DNA of 64,000 nucleotides from Euonymus europaeus (Eukaryota > Streptophyta > Magnoliopsida > Celastrales > Celastraceae): NCBI GenBank assembly GCA_963580455.1, contig OY756968.1, forward strand, positions 23,467,996-23,531,995, given 5' to 3'. Positions within the stretch are counted from its first letter, which is position 1. The number at the start of each line of letters is the position of its first letter. The notes beneath the pieces are model-generated. The model did not search any database and was not told where the DNA came from. It worked only from the letters and a program-made list of their open reading frames with translations. The position numbers and the translations under genes were made by a program. This document shows, in pieces, positions 1-11,574 of the stretch.

Positions 1-155
1 GCCTCAGTTTCGTCGAATAGAATGGAGCAGTTGGCTTTTATTTTTTGTATCTTCTCTTCAATAGCCCAACCACTCCATCATCTACATATACATTCCTGCG
101 CCCAACTTTTCTTTTCCAGGATACATACATACATATATACAGGCCTAGCTAGCCT

Positions 156-1199
156 ATGAGAGAGATGTCCAACTCCCAGGGAGCTCAGATATGCACAGAC
201 AAGCTTTCATGGAAGACAAAGCTGGGCATGGCAATATTCGGCTTGGGCATGCGTTCCTCCGTCAATCGATCAAACGGAACCATCAACCGCTTCATCATGA
301 GCCTCTTCGACATCAAGTCACCTCCTACCAAGACCTCTAAAAATGGCATCCAATCCACCGATGTCGTTGTGGACCCCACCCGAAACCTCTGGTTCCGGCT
401 CTACATCCCCACGGCCGTCGCAGGCGCAAGCCTCCCAGTTATTATTTACTTCCACGGTGGTGGCTTCGCCTTTGTTGCTGCCAATTCAATAGGCATCGAT
501 CGCTATTGTCAAAGACTAGCAAAACAACTCCCTGCAGTGATCATCTCGGTCAACTACCGTCTCACGCCAGAGCACCGGTACCCTTGCCAGTACGACGACG
601 GACTTGATGTCCTCAAATTCATCGACTCTAATCCAAACTTCAAAGGCTTTCCTGCCAACGCCGATCTCAACCGCTGTTTCTTAGCCGGAGACAGCGCAGG
701 CGGCAACATCTCGCATCACGTGACCCTCAGAGCTTGCGACGACTGTAACTTTTCAAGTGTCAACATCATCGGACTGATTGGCATACAACCCTTTTTTGGC
801 GGGGAAGAACGGACAGAATCCGAGATTAAGGTGGTGGATGTTCCGTATATTACGGTTCAAGGCACGGACTTGCTGTGGAGGATGTTTCTGCCGGAAGGAT
901 CGAACCGAGACCATCCTGCAGCCAACATTTCGGGACCCAATGCCGACGACATATCAAAGGTGGCCAAGTTTCCAGGTACAATAGTGTTCGTGGGAGGATT
1001 CGATCCACTGCAAGATTGGCAAAAGAGGTACTACGAGGCGTTGAAACGACAGGGGAAAGAAGCGTATTTGGTTGAGTATCCCAACGTGTTTCATGCTTTC
1101 TATTCAATACCTGAGCTTGAGGAGTCTGACATGTTGATTGAGGAGGTCAAGTGCTTCATGCAGAAGCAGTCACTCAAAGTCCTGGAGGGCAAGACTTAA
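156..1199 (+). CDS. Carboxylesterase, CXE18-like (alpha/beta hydrolase, GID1/HSL family)
   Basis: Intronless 347-residue alpha/beta hydrolase of the plant carboxylesterase (CXE, hormone-sensitive-lipase-like) family. Visible motifs: the oxyanion-hole HGGGF at residues 100-104, nucleophile elbow GDSAGGN with Ser180, the acid Asp283 in GGFDPLQD, and His313 in NVFHAFY, so the Ser-Asp-His triad is complete and the enzyme should be active. No signal peptide is apparent; a cytosolic esterase acting on small acyl esters is expected. Length (~350) and the N-terminal region fit the CXE18 branch rather than GID1, which lacks the catalytic His; that subfamily choice is from memory of the family. The first ATG is used; a second in-frame ATG lies three codons on. 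An AATAAA overlaps the stop region (1199-1204) and another lies at 1365-1370. Confidence 0.93.
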   Translation: MREMSNSQGAQICTDKLSWKTKLGMAIFGLGMRSSVNRSNGTINRFIMSLFDIKSPPTKTSKNGIQSTDVVVDPTRNLWFRLYIPTAVAGASLPVIIYFHGGGFAFVAANSIGIDRYCQRLAKQLPAVIISVNYRLTPEHRYPCQYDDGLDVLKFIDSNPNFKGFPANADLNRCFLAGDSAGGNISHHVTLRACDDCNFSSVNIIGLIGIQPFFGGEERTESEIKVVDVPYITVQGTDLLWRMFLPEGSNRDHPAANISGPNADDISKVAKFPGTIVFVGGFDPLQDWQKRYYEALKRQGKEAYLVEYPNVFHAFYSIPELEESDMLIEEVKCFMQKQSLKVLEGKT

Positions 1200-2484
1200 A
1201 TAAAGCACTTCATTTACATGCTTATAGAACAACTGCTTCAAAGTCCGGAAGGGTGTACTTTATTTGCATGCTTCATATAACGAATTAATATATCCAGATA
1301 TTATTGTGTTTGGTTTATGAGCCAAAGCCTGTGTTGTGTGTACGTACGTACTGTTACTTTCCGTAATAAAACAGTTATACCATGGGAGGTTTTTTTTCAA
1401 AGTTAATGTTATCATGAGTTGTGTTCAAAAAAATTGGTGGTAGTGTATTTTGAAAAATCTGTCTTTCCATAGTATATAGGTCATTTTTTGTACGATCAAG
1501 ATCATTTTTTTTTATCTACAATTTATCCTTTCTTATTTAATCTAAAATTTGTTCTATGTGAGCTTGTTATCATTACATACATGACTCTAGCACTCGGCAA
1601 AATCGCGATAAGAAACTGAATAAAATCAGGCATCAAGTATAAAATTTGAACCAGAATCATGCTGGACTACCCATGCCAAGCAATGACAAAGTATTTGCAA
1701 AGCAATAAAATAACACGTCAATTTAAATATTTAATTAATTTGACTTTGATGAGGACGTTGGTGGTAGCTAGGGGCTAGTCCCTCGCGTTCTTAATCCGCA
1801 TGGAAGACTCAGGTTACTCATTTAATATACAAAAAGATTGAATCCCATTTGGACACCCAACCAAATACGCCTAAGGTCTCCCCGTTGTTTCAATCTCTCC
1901 TAGTACTTTTGCTAGTCTATTAAAGGATCATGCCCTCCCCAGATGAAAGCAGGCCGGACTTTGACAGACTCTAGACTTGATCCTTTGTATTTTTAAGGTT
2001 CTAATTCGGCCCAAGGCCTCAAAAAATCAGGGCTCAGCTAGTGAAAAAACCTTTTGGATAGATTGCTTTTGGGGCATATTGACAGATTATAGATAATATA
2101 AAAGGCAAATAAATACTGAGGATGTACAACAATATACATTTCAAATTGTATCAAGACATTTAAAATCATAATTAGCCGAGATGATATTATTTAAAGTTCT
2201 CAGCAATGGAAAAGAAAGGATGGGTATCTTTGGTTTGGTATCTAAATGACAGCCAAGGCATCCACAAATGAAATATCATCAACTTCACATCCAAGTAGAC
2301 ATGCATATAATTGTGACCATCAGGTACAAAAGAAGTCATATTACCTATATACACATTTAATATGCATGTTTTCCTTCCTTCTAGCATGCAGCAGCAAGAA
2401 ATATGTACCCCTTCTGTCGAGTTCATATTCCGGTTCGTTAGTGTCACATAAAGACACCATCTAAATTATCAGAGTAAATCCAAT
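1200..2484. other. Intergenic, no gene seen
   Basis: 3' flank of the carboxylesterase gene followed by AT-rich DNA. Possible polyadenylation signals lie at 1199-1204 and 1365-1370. Short open frames around 2187-2464 show no family resemblance or splice-supported continuation. A moderately GC-rich stretch at about 1750-2040 looks like decayed repeat DNA, but no ends or target duplication could be recognised. Confidence 0.5.
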
Positions 2485-2790
2485 GGTAATATTTTAGGAG
2501 AGAATAAATAATGTATAAGAATGTATATTTTTGCTGATATGATTATATTGATATGTGTTTTATTGATGTAGTTATATTAAGATGTGTATTTTACTGATGT
2601 GAACGAGTATGTGACTTAATTTTTTATAAAATATGTAAGATCCACTATTGATTTTTGTATAATTTTATTAAAGAATGGATATGAAAATGAAAGAGTAAAT
2701 ATTTGGCTAATAATTTTATATTAAGAGATGTGTTTTGATGATGTAATTGTATTGAAAAACATGTTATGCTGATTTGATTATATTGAAAAA
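2485..2790. repeat. AT-rich dispersed repeat, copy 1
   Basis: AT-rich segment sharing an ordered series of words with 8138-8410: AATGTATAAGA, GAGTATGTG, TTAATTTTTT, TATTGATTTTTGTATAATTTT and TGAAATGAAAGAG/TGAAAATGAAAGAG. It contains no coding frame. The two copies bracket the 12-exon coiled-coil gene. Clear terminal inverted repeats or target duplications were not found, so it is a non-coding repeat of unassigned class, perhaps a decayed MITE. Confidence 0.55.
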
Positions 2791-3027
2791 TGTGTTTTTA
2801 TGCAATAGAAGTGCGACCCAATTGAGGAAATGGATGCTTGTATTGTTGCATTTGCTCTCATGATTTACTCTCAACAACACATCATTTATTCATATTTCAT
2901 TTTTAAATTTTGAAAATAGAGATTTCATAAGGTTGCACTCTTATCTGCACATAACATAAGTGCCACCATTTATTTGTTTTCTCAGCCTTTCAAGCAGTCC
3001 AACATTCTGTACGTGCATAATGTTTCT

Positions 3028-6000
3028 TCATGTTGCAAAATTTGCCCCAACCTTATATTCCTCTCCACATGCACATTTGATTATGTGATCAATTCCCTGT
3101 AGAAAGCAGAAGCCATGAGTTTAGAACAGAAAATTTTAATGCAAGGCACATTCAGCCAGAGCGGTCAACTATTTTTGTAGATAAACGGCAGTAAACTTAG
3201 TCAGCATCTTGCACCATTTGAATTGATATGCAATTCACAACCTCACCTTTTTTGAGCAAAATTCATAAAATTAGAAAACGGAATGTTATTTTTGCTCATC
3301 CAATGAGGACTTTTTCATTGTCGACTTAAGCTTTAGCAATTGGAAGGACCATGTAATCAAAGCTAAAAAGGAGCAATGTGTAAATAGCAAGAGACTAACC
3401 ACATTTACAGATTTACCTTCAGCTTCTCAATCTGGTGCAGCAAGGACTGCGAATACTCAGTTTCTCCAGCTTTGTCAGATAAAAGGGCTTTGTGTTCATC
3501 TTCAAGAGTCTTTATGTCCATAGACAATAGCTCAGGCTACAGACCCTCATGTTTGAGAAAAAATAGGTACAATATGTGAGAATATAAAGTATAGAATAGA
3601 CATACACAGACGCAAGCACGTGATAGAACACTCTGACATGTATAACTGGAAGTCTGGAACAAACATGTTACCTTCAAATCCTTCATTCTGCACCTTGCTT
3701 GGTCAATAGACTGCTTCAGCTGAAATGAAACAACCCCAGACATCAATTAACATTCAGAAGAATTGAAAATAGATACATACAAGTTGTATAAGAAAATAAC
3801 CGTCCTAGCAAGTTTGTTCCCACTTCCATTTTTCAAGGGTTCCTTTTTTTTTTTTCGTCATTCAACATAAGTTTTTTTTCCCCTTAGATCACATCAAATA
3901 CAAACTAGAAACATTTTCAGGTCTGAAATGATATTATATTTGTTCTGTTCAGCCCTTTTATATTAGGAGTTCCTCGTAAAGCTAGAACCAAATTTGCTGA
4001 ATGAATTTTCAATTTTGAACCATGTACGTGCAACCCATTACATGCTCAGCTATCTTTTCAAGTGACTCAGGGGAGACTACTACTCTGGATTTTAGACATG
4101 CTAAGTCTGTAGAATAAATACATAATTTCTGGATGGTGAATACAATGGCATGCGAAAGAAAAAAGAATGAGGGCTTAGAACTAAAGTGAACCTACCGCTC
4201 TCCTAATAGTAAACTCTACGTGTGCAACAAAAACTAATAAATTACGTGAAGTTATTCAAAGGAAAAAAAGGGAACAGATCATCCATTAATAAGCAGTGGA
4301 AATCATATCATCTCCTATCATTAAAAAGCCTCCTAGCTAAGTAACCTTGATGTTCTCCATAACAAGTTTGGATTTCATCTGCGTAATTTCATCAAGCTTG
4401 GCTTGGGCTGAGTCCAACTGGACCATTAAGTTCTTCCTTGCATCATTTCCCTGTTAATTAAGGAGTACTGATGTTATCACTCCTTATGAGTTAGTTATCA
4501 ATGATAGACATTTTCTTACATTCTTACAATCTCATCCATGACGAGGGGCACGAGGCTGTTTCCAGTTCCAGATTTCCCTATGAAGAAATTAATAAATTAT
4601 ATTTTAACTTGGAAAAGAAAAATATGCATCAGTAACCTTGCTATGAAATCAAAAAAAGACATGCACTATGGATATTCAGATGTAAAGATACATCCATATA
4701 ACTATAAATCAGGATGAGTATCAAGGGATAGACAGATCCATCCCTTCAGTTTTATCCTCTTTCTTCTAGCCTATACACATCAACTTGTAAGTCCAAGATC
4801 CATACCTTCAATCTTAGCTGTTTGCTTATCAGACCTGACCTGTAAAATCATTAGTAATACTGCGGCATTATATCCTGTCTTTTTCTTAGGAGGTTACAAG
4901 ATGCATTTACAATATCTATTCACAGCAACTTAACAACAAAAACTCAGTTCCAGTTCAATAATTGATTCTTATGTGAAAATCACAGTGCCATCACACAGAC
5001 AGACACGATAATATTGATTAGTTTCAACATGTAGATATTTCAGACAAGAACTTCCATATTCTGAGCATCAAGGATGATTCTCAAGTATGACAGTGTCAGA
5101 GTAATAATAAGGAAGATCCGAAGTGTAAGTTATACTCTTCTTTACTACTATCTCAGCCATCGAAAATAATTCTTCCACCTCTAAACGATTTAAGTATTTT
5201 CAAATAAACATGGTAAACACTGAAAGCAAAGTTAAAAAAAAAAACTGTTGGGTAGAGAGAGAGAGAGAGAGGAGGGGCAGAGGAAGGGAGTGAATGAGCA
5301 TGGGAAGATAGTGTATCAATTGGCTCAGCAGTACTCCATGGCTGAATTAAATGGTAATATGGCATGCAACCTTTCACATTTTAAAATGAAGATTTGGTGA
5401 CAGGCTCATGCAAGTTACCGGAAGAAGTATCTCATTCGATAACGAGTGCGTTCACACTTCTCTTACAGTGCTTCTTTTTTTTCTTTCATAGTGCACTTTG
5501 ATTTATGAGATGCATTAAGAAAGAGAGAGAAAAAAAGCCTGTTTCTTCAAGGATTACGTCTTGCAAAAAATTATGCATCTACTAATCACACTCCATCTAT
5601 TAGTTATCATCATCATTATTACTCATTTAAAGAAAAAATAAAGAGGGCAAGCTGATCTGGAAGAAAGTACCGTTCCATGCTCTCCTGTTGCTCTACTAAT
5701 CATGTGAGAACTGAACCACTCCTGCAGAATAAAAGGGAAATGATCATCTTGCTGGTAGAACACATCAATCAAAAAGGAATGAATATCTCAAGAAGATTGC
5801 AGACCTGCTGTTGCTGTGATTTTGTGTTGATATTCTCTGCAACCTTGGCATAGTAAGTGCTGTTTTGATGAATATATTACAATGTTACTATTTGGTTATG
5901 GCTTCATTTCAGTCATTGTACTTCATTCCCGGCATTACCTCTTCTGAGTAAGTTTGACAGACAAGCTGACTCTTTCCTGTTGCATTAGCTCCAATGTCTG

Positions 6001-7811
6001 TGTGTTCAAGTTCAGATACTTAATTCTTCAGGTGTAATGAAACGTATGAGAAATATTATATGGACAATTCACAATTGTCTCACATTCTTGATTAGAAATT
6101 ATAATTTCTACAATAGCAGCTTTATGCAGTATATTTCTACTTCCAAAGGTCCAGTATAAGCCTACAAACAATTGTTCGAGTTCATATTGTTCTAAAGAAA
6201 TGCAGCAGCCTTGGAGACCCCTACATGAACTATCAGAGTACCTTTTCTTTTCTCCACCAAAACACAGACATTCTAAGAAGTCCAAAATGGTGCGAAGCTA
6301 AGTTCTGAAGTTGCCTACATATACATCCATAACTTCTTTTGATGCACGAAATATCCTCACATAATTATATGTTCTATTTTTTGGGTGTTTGCTTGCACCT
6401 GCTTGAAAGTGTGCCTGGACAATGCTAGAAGGTGCATTAAGAGGTCACACAGGGCAGCAGACAATGAACTGATAAGAAATGAAAACCAGTAATACTTTTC
6501 CTACCCTATAATATTACATATAGTAAAAAATTAAGTACACGCATAAGATAGTCAATGGGAAAACAACAAAAGATCCAAATGAATTCTGAACCAACTACAC
6601 CATAAACAATCAAAGATGTCGTGGTTCTTGTGACGTTACTGAAAATCAAATTTGAAGTACAGAACTTTCTTTATTTTTCTTTAACGCAAATTAGCATGAT
6701 TGCCAACCAGCACTACAAACTCTCCAATTTGCCTCACAAATACACTAGTTTCTTGTTTGCATTTCAAGTTTCGCCGTAAGTGATTGGCTATTTGGCTTTA
6801 TGAACAAACAATGGCATGTTTTTTCAAAGAGGATGGCAGAAGTATCCCAAAATATCTTTTTCCAAGTTAAACACGTCTTTGTATATGGATTGGGGCTATT
6901 CTAAATACCTGTGAAAGTGTAGATGAATCAAACTCCAAACAGGCCATCTTTCTCTGTCTGTCCAAAATCTGTGAGCATACTTGACCTTTCACCTTTATCA
7001 TCTGCTCACTGTCTATTGTGAGTTGCTTTGTTCCAGATTTTGCTACAAAAAGATCAGCAAAAGACATTATGAATTATCGAAGCACTTTTGAAACAACTCT
7101 TCCAACTTTACTTTATCTTCAAACTTAACAAATACATTATTCTCGGGGTAAACTAAGAACTGTGGTAATAAAAAAGCAAACTATACAAGGAATCGTTAAG
7201 CAATTTAAGTGATGGCACTGAGAGTGGATATCTTAGATGGCTAATAAGTTCAGCTAAAATATAAATTCAACTAAATACCCGATTACTTTAGAAGTCTCGA
7301 AACCAAACACTAGCTATCCCATTCTTCCTAATGTAACATTACCCAACAAACATGTATCCATGCAAGTTCCCGAAGAACACTATGAGCATACTTTGCTCTG
7401 GCAGCGAGATTTGATGTTTTCACTATTTTCCAATGGCATGCATTTGCCAGTTCATTAGCACTCGAGTACATCAGGGACAAAAATACTGTTGCACCTTATA
7501 GCTAAAAGACCAGGGCGGCCAAGCAAGTTCAGCTAGAATTCGTAAGTGCTCACACACGCGGAGATCTATTTATAACGTGTACAACGGAGATATACCGGAT
7601 TCAAGATCGTTTTCCATTGTTTGAATGGTGGTGATCTGCATCTGCTCTTCAACTGAGACCTTCGCTGCTTGATCCTCCACATCTAAAATGATTTATCCCG
7701 TCAGCATCTGTGAGTAGTATATGCAGTCGAGTTTAGCCACAAAGAAATCAAGAGTGAACTACCGTTCATTTGAGAGCGCAGAGTCTTCATATACTGCAAA
7801 TACTCCTCCAT
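3028..7811 (-). CDS. Coiled-coil protein resembling plant kinetochore subunit SPC24 (MUN-like), 12 exons
   Basis: Minus-strand gene with coding exons 7763-7811, 7596-7682, 6909-7042, 5939-5997, 5805-5859, 5671-5721, 4806-4839, 4528-4577, 4346-4450, 3672-3719, 3417-3536 and 3028-3096. Every junction has GT/AG and keeps frame; the total is 861 nt, 286 residues plus stop. The product starts MEEYLQYMKTLRSQMNDVED and is rich in Glu, Gln, Lys and Leu, with long helical heptad-like stretches (roughly residues 1-130 and 170-260), suggesting an elongated coiled coil. The C-terminus has a small IKCACGEEYKVG motif. Resemblance to plant SPC24/MUN of the NDC80 kinetochore complex is recalled from the N-terminal sequence and not proven; another coiled-coil family is possible. 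The exon model itself is strong. A first intron in the 5' UTR was not looked for beyond 7812. Confidence 0.75.
5253..5272. repeat. (GA)n microsatellite in an intron
   Basis: Short GA dinucleotide run inside the large intron between the sixth and seventh coding exons of the coiled-coil gene. Probably neutral. Confidence 0.8.
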
Positions 7812-8137
7812 CTTCGAATACTTCCTCTAAATCCCTAAAATAGGATAAACATAGATTTGTGTTGAGAGCGTGTGATTTAGATCGCTAACGAAAACCAGAT
7901 GGAACGAACCAGAATCCGCTTCCAGAGACAAAAAAGGAGTAAAAAATCGATCAATTAACCTAAAACTGTGAGAATCGAGAGTGATCGGGATGAATCGCGA
8001 CTGAGTGATAGATCATAGATGGTATTTGAAAATTTAAATGAAATAGGCGAAAGATGTGAAAGAATTGGGGCGGGAAAAAATCGCACGACAGACGAGCGGC
8101 GAATAATAGTATAGATGATGGGATAAGACAATTAGAA
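7812..8137. other. 5' flank / UTR of the coiled-coil gene
   Basis: Upstream of the minus-strand start codon. It is mixed-composition DNA that should contain the 5' UTR and core promoter, but no unambiguous TATA box could be assigned. No coding signal was recognised. Confidence 0.4.
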
Positions 8138-8410
8138 TGAGAGATTTTTAAGGGACAAATATAATGTATAAGAGTGTATTTTGGATGAAATGAATGAATA
8201 TGTGGTTTAATTTTTTGTAAAAAGGGTGGGATATAATATTGATTTTTGTATAATTTTGTTGAGGAATGAATGTTGAAATGAAAGAGAATATATTTTTGTA
8301 ATGGGAAAGGAGAAAAATAGATAGACATTTGTGTTTTGATGATGTGGATGAGTATGTGGTTTAAATTTTAGTGTAATAGATGTGGAATCCAAAATTAATT
8401 TTAATGGAGA
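8138..8410. repeat. AT-rich dispersed repeat, copy 2
   Basis: Second copy of the repeat seen at 2485-2790, sharing the same ordered words and lying just upstream of the coiled-coil gene, so it may sit in its promoter. Part of the motif (TTTTGATGATGTGGATGAGTATGTGGTTTAA) partly recurs within the copy, hinting at an internal duplication. No open frame. Confidence 0.55.
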
Positions 8411-8462
8411 AGGGAAATTTTCCTTTGCAGAGCGATCAAAATGCTTTCTCTTTGTTGGATCG

Positions 8463-8838
8463 ACAAATCTTTATTTTAAGTCCCATTTTTGTTATATAAA
8501 ATTTAAATCATGCACTTCTTTCAAAAAATATAAATGTGTGTGTTGTGATCTATTAAAAAAACCAATATAAATGTTATGTTTGGGTGGGGTATGTCTGCTA
8601 GGCAATACGTCAATAGTCTCTGTTGGGTAGCTTTGTTAGGACTACCGCATCGATAGATTGTAGTGTGTGTGTGGTATATATGAGATTTCATGTCTACTTA
8701 GAATTACCGGTTTTAAGTAGAGGTGTGTTCCGTCTCTGTACCGTGTGTGTTGTGGTTTATTAAAAAAAACAAATCTTTATTTTAAGTCCCATTTTTGTTA
8801 TATAAAATTTAAATCATGCACTTCTTTCAAAAAATATA
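8463..8838. repeat. SINE-like insertion flanked by a perfect 70-bp direct repeat
   Basis: A 70-bp sequence beginning ACAAATCTTTATTTTAAG occurs identically at 8463-8532 and 8769-8838. Between them, 8533-8768 is a non-coding insert that begins with a TGTGTGTGTTGTG...TATTAAAAAAA tail and ends with CCGTCTCTGTACCGTGTGTG followed by the same tail and an A-run. The middle (TCTGCTAGGCAATACGTC ... GGGTAGCTTTGTTAGGACTACC) is clearly related to the insert at 17799-18078. A 3' A-rich tail and flanking direct repeats suggest retroposition, with an exceptionally long target duplication; no tRNA-type A and B boxes were convincingly found. Confidence 0.6.
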
Positions 8839-9242
8839 CTATTTTTTAAGCCAAGTTAATAATTCATTTTTTGCCAAATATTTGTCACGCCAAATATTAT
8901 GATCCAACTCATTAATATTCAACGGAATTTTGGATGGAGGGCTAATAGTGCTCATTATATATAAAGTAGAGGGCCTTATACATACCCAAAAACAAATGAG
9001 GGCATATTCGACTCTTTTTGGAAAGTAAAGAGACTTATCCAATACTTTTTCCCATAGATGATAGATGGTATAGAAATCTTGTATGCTGTTGTCCCTTAAA
9101 AAAGCTGACCCTGCTATTCTATAATCTTAGTCATTTAACTAATTCAAAAGTCATATGATAATGACATGTCACAGTGAAATTGTATTTGTCCTTCAAAACA
9201 ACATCTCTCACTTTGCCTTAGAAGTCTCAGTGTTTTGATTTG
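8839..9242. other. Intergenic, nothing recognised
   Basis: AT-rich DNA between the SINE-like insertion and the MULE. Open frames here match nothing. Confidence 0.5.
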
Positions 9243-9625
9243 GGCCATGTTTCATTTTGCACACTTCATTTCCAAAATTTGCATTTAGCATACCATACTT
9301 TCTTTTTTGTAACAGTCTGCACACTCGAGCAGGTTTTCACTCTACCCAGCAGCCAAACTGCTCATGTGGCAGTTTGACTATCCTACATGCATTTCCACGT
9401 GAAATTGTGGCACACATGGACTACTTTTATATTTTAATACAAATATTTATAAAATGGTTCCCAATTAGAGGATGACACCTGTAATTACCGTTAAGAACAT
9501 GCACTAAAATTCATATTTGTTCCAATATAGTCACTAGAAGAACATGTGTAATACATAATCAGCATGAGAAAAACAGAGTACCCAGAGTACTCAAATTGTC
9601 CAAAATATCTGCTGCATATCAGTCT

Positions 9626-9842
9626 AACAAACTATCCAAAGTTAATACCTAACATACCAAGTTAACAAACTGTCCAAAATGAAGGAACATAGCAGCTGCA
9701 GCTAACAAACTATCCAATGTTAATACCTAACATACCAAGCTAACAAACTGTCCAAAGTGAAGAACATAGCAGCTGCAAATCAGGCTAACAAATTCTCCAA
9801 AATTAATGCCTAACATATCAGTTCCAACGAACTATCCAAAAT
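9626..9842. repeat. Tandem repeat, ~80-bp unit, about 2.7 copies
   Basis: Units begin at 9626, 9703 and 9786 (AACAAACTATCCAA-GTTAATACC, later AACAAATTCTCCAA), each containing AACAAACTGTCCAAA and GAACATAGCAGCTGCA. Unit lengths are 77 and 83 bp. Located in the subterminal part of the MULE. Confidence 0.8.
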
Positions 9843-9863
9843 ATGCATATATACATATATGCA

Positions 9864-9908
9864 GAACCCTATGCATCATTCCCAGAGTGGGAATGATGCA
9901 TAGGGTTC
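9864..9908. repeat. Perfect 21-bp inverted repeat with 3-nt loop
   Basis: Arms 9864-9884 and 9888-9908 are exact reverse complements (GAACCCTATGCATCATTCCCA) around a GAG loop. It lies inside the MULE outside its transposase; an RNA copy would form a stable hairpin. Confidence 0.9.
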
Positions 9909-10088
9909 CAATAATTTTAGATAAAATAAATCTCCAATAAGTCATTCATGCACCAAGTTTCAAGCCAATTAAATATGCTAACCTCTTTCAGTACTAGTCT
10001 TGCAGTCAACTGCTTATTTAAATAAATTAGAAAATTATTAATCTTCGATCATAACATAACTCGCATAATCCCATAAATCAACTACCAA

Positions 10089-11558
10089 TAATGCCTCCCT
10101 CGTTACATGAGCACTTTCACTGAGGATTCCCGACATCGCCATCAACAGTCAGTTCAGGATATTCATCATCACCTGCATCACGGAACATAATGAGCCAAGG
10201 CCCAGCAAGTAACATTTTATGCATGAATGCGCATGTTTTCCTTAGGAAATAAACATTTCATCAATTAAAACCTTTAACCAGTACTAGGGCCCTCTAACCC
10301 TAGCAAACTGCTACAGAGCAACCGGTCGGGATTTCCTTTCAGTATCGTACCATAGAACACTTCCCTGTAACTGTACTTTATTCATTTCTTTCCTTTTCAA
10401 TTTTCGTGAGCCTTAACAATAAAATTTCCAGTACACCTTCCCTGTAGCAGTTATACTAGGTTTATAAAATATTTTTTCCCATTACGTGAACCTTACAGTA
10501 TGCAATGCCATGTCATGTCATGCACCATTTTTGATAATCAATAAGCATACAATAAATATCAACACATATACATTCCCATATAATCACATTCATTAGTAAT
10601 TTATCAATTTCAGTCATCCAATATATGCATGACATCAAAACAATTTAAATAGCATGCAAGTTCCGTAATACAGTTGAAACGTTACTTACCTTGTTGCGCT
10701 TCCCTAAATCTCGATAAATTCAAATATGTAAACCTAACCCCGAAATTCATAATGGCATTTGATTTTATTAATTTTAAATTCATAAATAAAATATTAATTT
10801 AATATGGACCCCTAAACAGACCAGTCAACCGGTATGTTTATAGTCAACCGGGTCTGCCTGACCTGGTTGTATCCACGTTTAGGGTCAGCAGACCCGTCTG
10901 TTGGAGGAATCGGGTCGCAGCCCACCAGCGTGCGGTGACTCTCACCACCGACCCAGTTCGGTCGAGGACAACCCTATGAACCCATTGGCACCACTCTTTA
11001 CCTGAACGAAGATCCAGATGCTGCGGAATCCTCCTTTGAAGTCACGACGACCGCTCCTTCTCTCCTCTGATCGACAGCCTTTTCTTGCTCCGTTTGATCC
11101 GAAAATGCCACGGTTAGACTCCTCTCCTCGCGCTCATCCTCCTGATATTCGCCTCGCCGCCGTTTGTCAACGTTTTTGGAAACCGTCGTTCCGTCGTCGC
11201 CCCTCTCTCTCTCGCGTTTACTCTGGTTTAACCTAGGTCAACCTCGATTTTTGTGCTAGCTTTTTATATTATGTTTCCAATTTACTAGTTTTACACTCCT
11301 ACCCCCCTTAAGTTGTGTATTTATCCCACTAAATCCCTACTGTATTTACTGCATTATCATTTTACATTGAACCTTTAACCATTCCCGATAAATTCTAAAA
11401 TTCCAATTTAAATACCTTCTCAATTTCTCAATCTCGCGGATATTTATGCCCGTAATATTTGACAATTATTCTCATACCAATGTAAACAATTCATATTAAT
11501 TACTACTTCTGTTAACTGATCTTAACATGCATGCTAATTACGAACCCAGTGTGTTACA
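10089..11558 (-). mobile_element. Probable solo LTR (gypsy-type) inserted in the MULE
   Basis: The segment between the MULE hairpin and the transposase C-terminus has LTR-like character. On the minus strand it begins TGTAACACACTGGGTTCG at 11558, a start typical of plant Ty3/gypsy LTRs, and it has no coding frame. ACCAA follows it at 11559-11563 and is also present at 10084-10088, a possible 5-bp target duplication. The other terminus does not show a clean CA end, so the left boundary is approximate. The GC-rich block at 10840-11230 lies inside it. Confidence 0.5.
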
Positions 11559-11574
11559 ACCAACTCCTGTCATG

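Noticed and set aside
7960..8392. 122- and 61-residue minus-strand frames upstream of the coiled-coil gene
   Set aside because: They arise from the AT-rich dispersed repeat and leader region and are biased to Ser/His/Ile/Phe from base composition.
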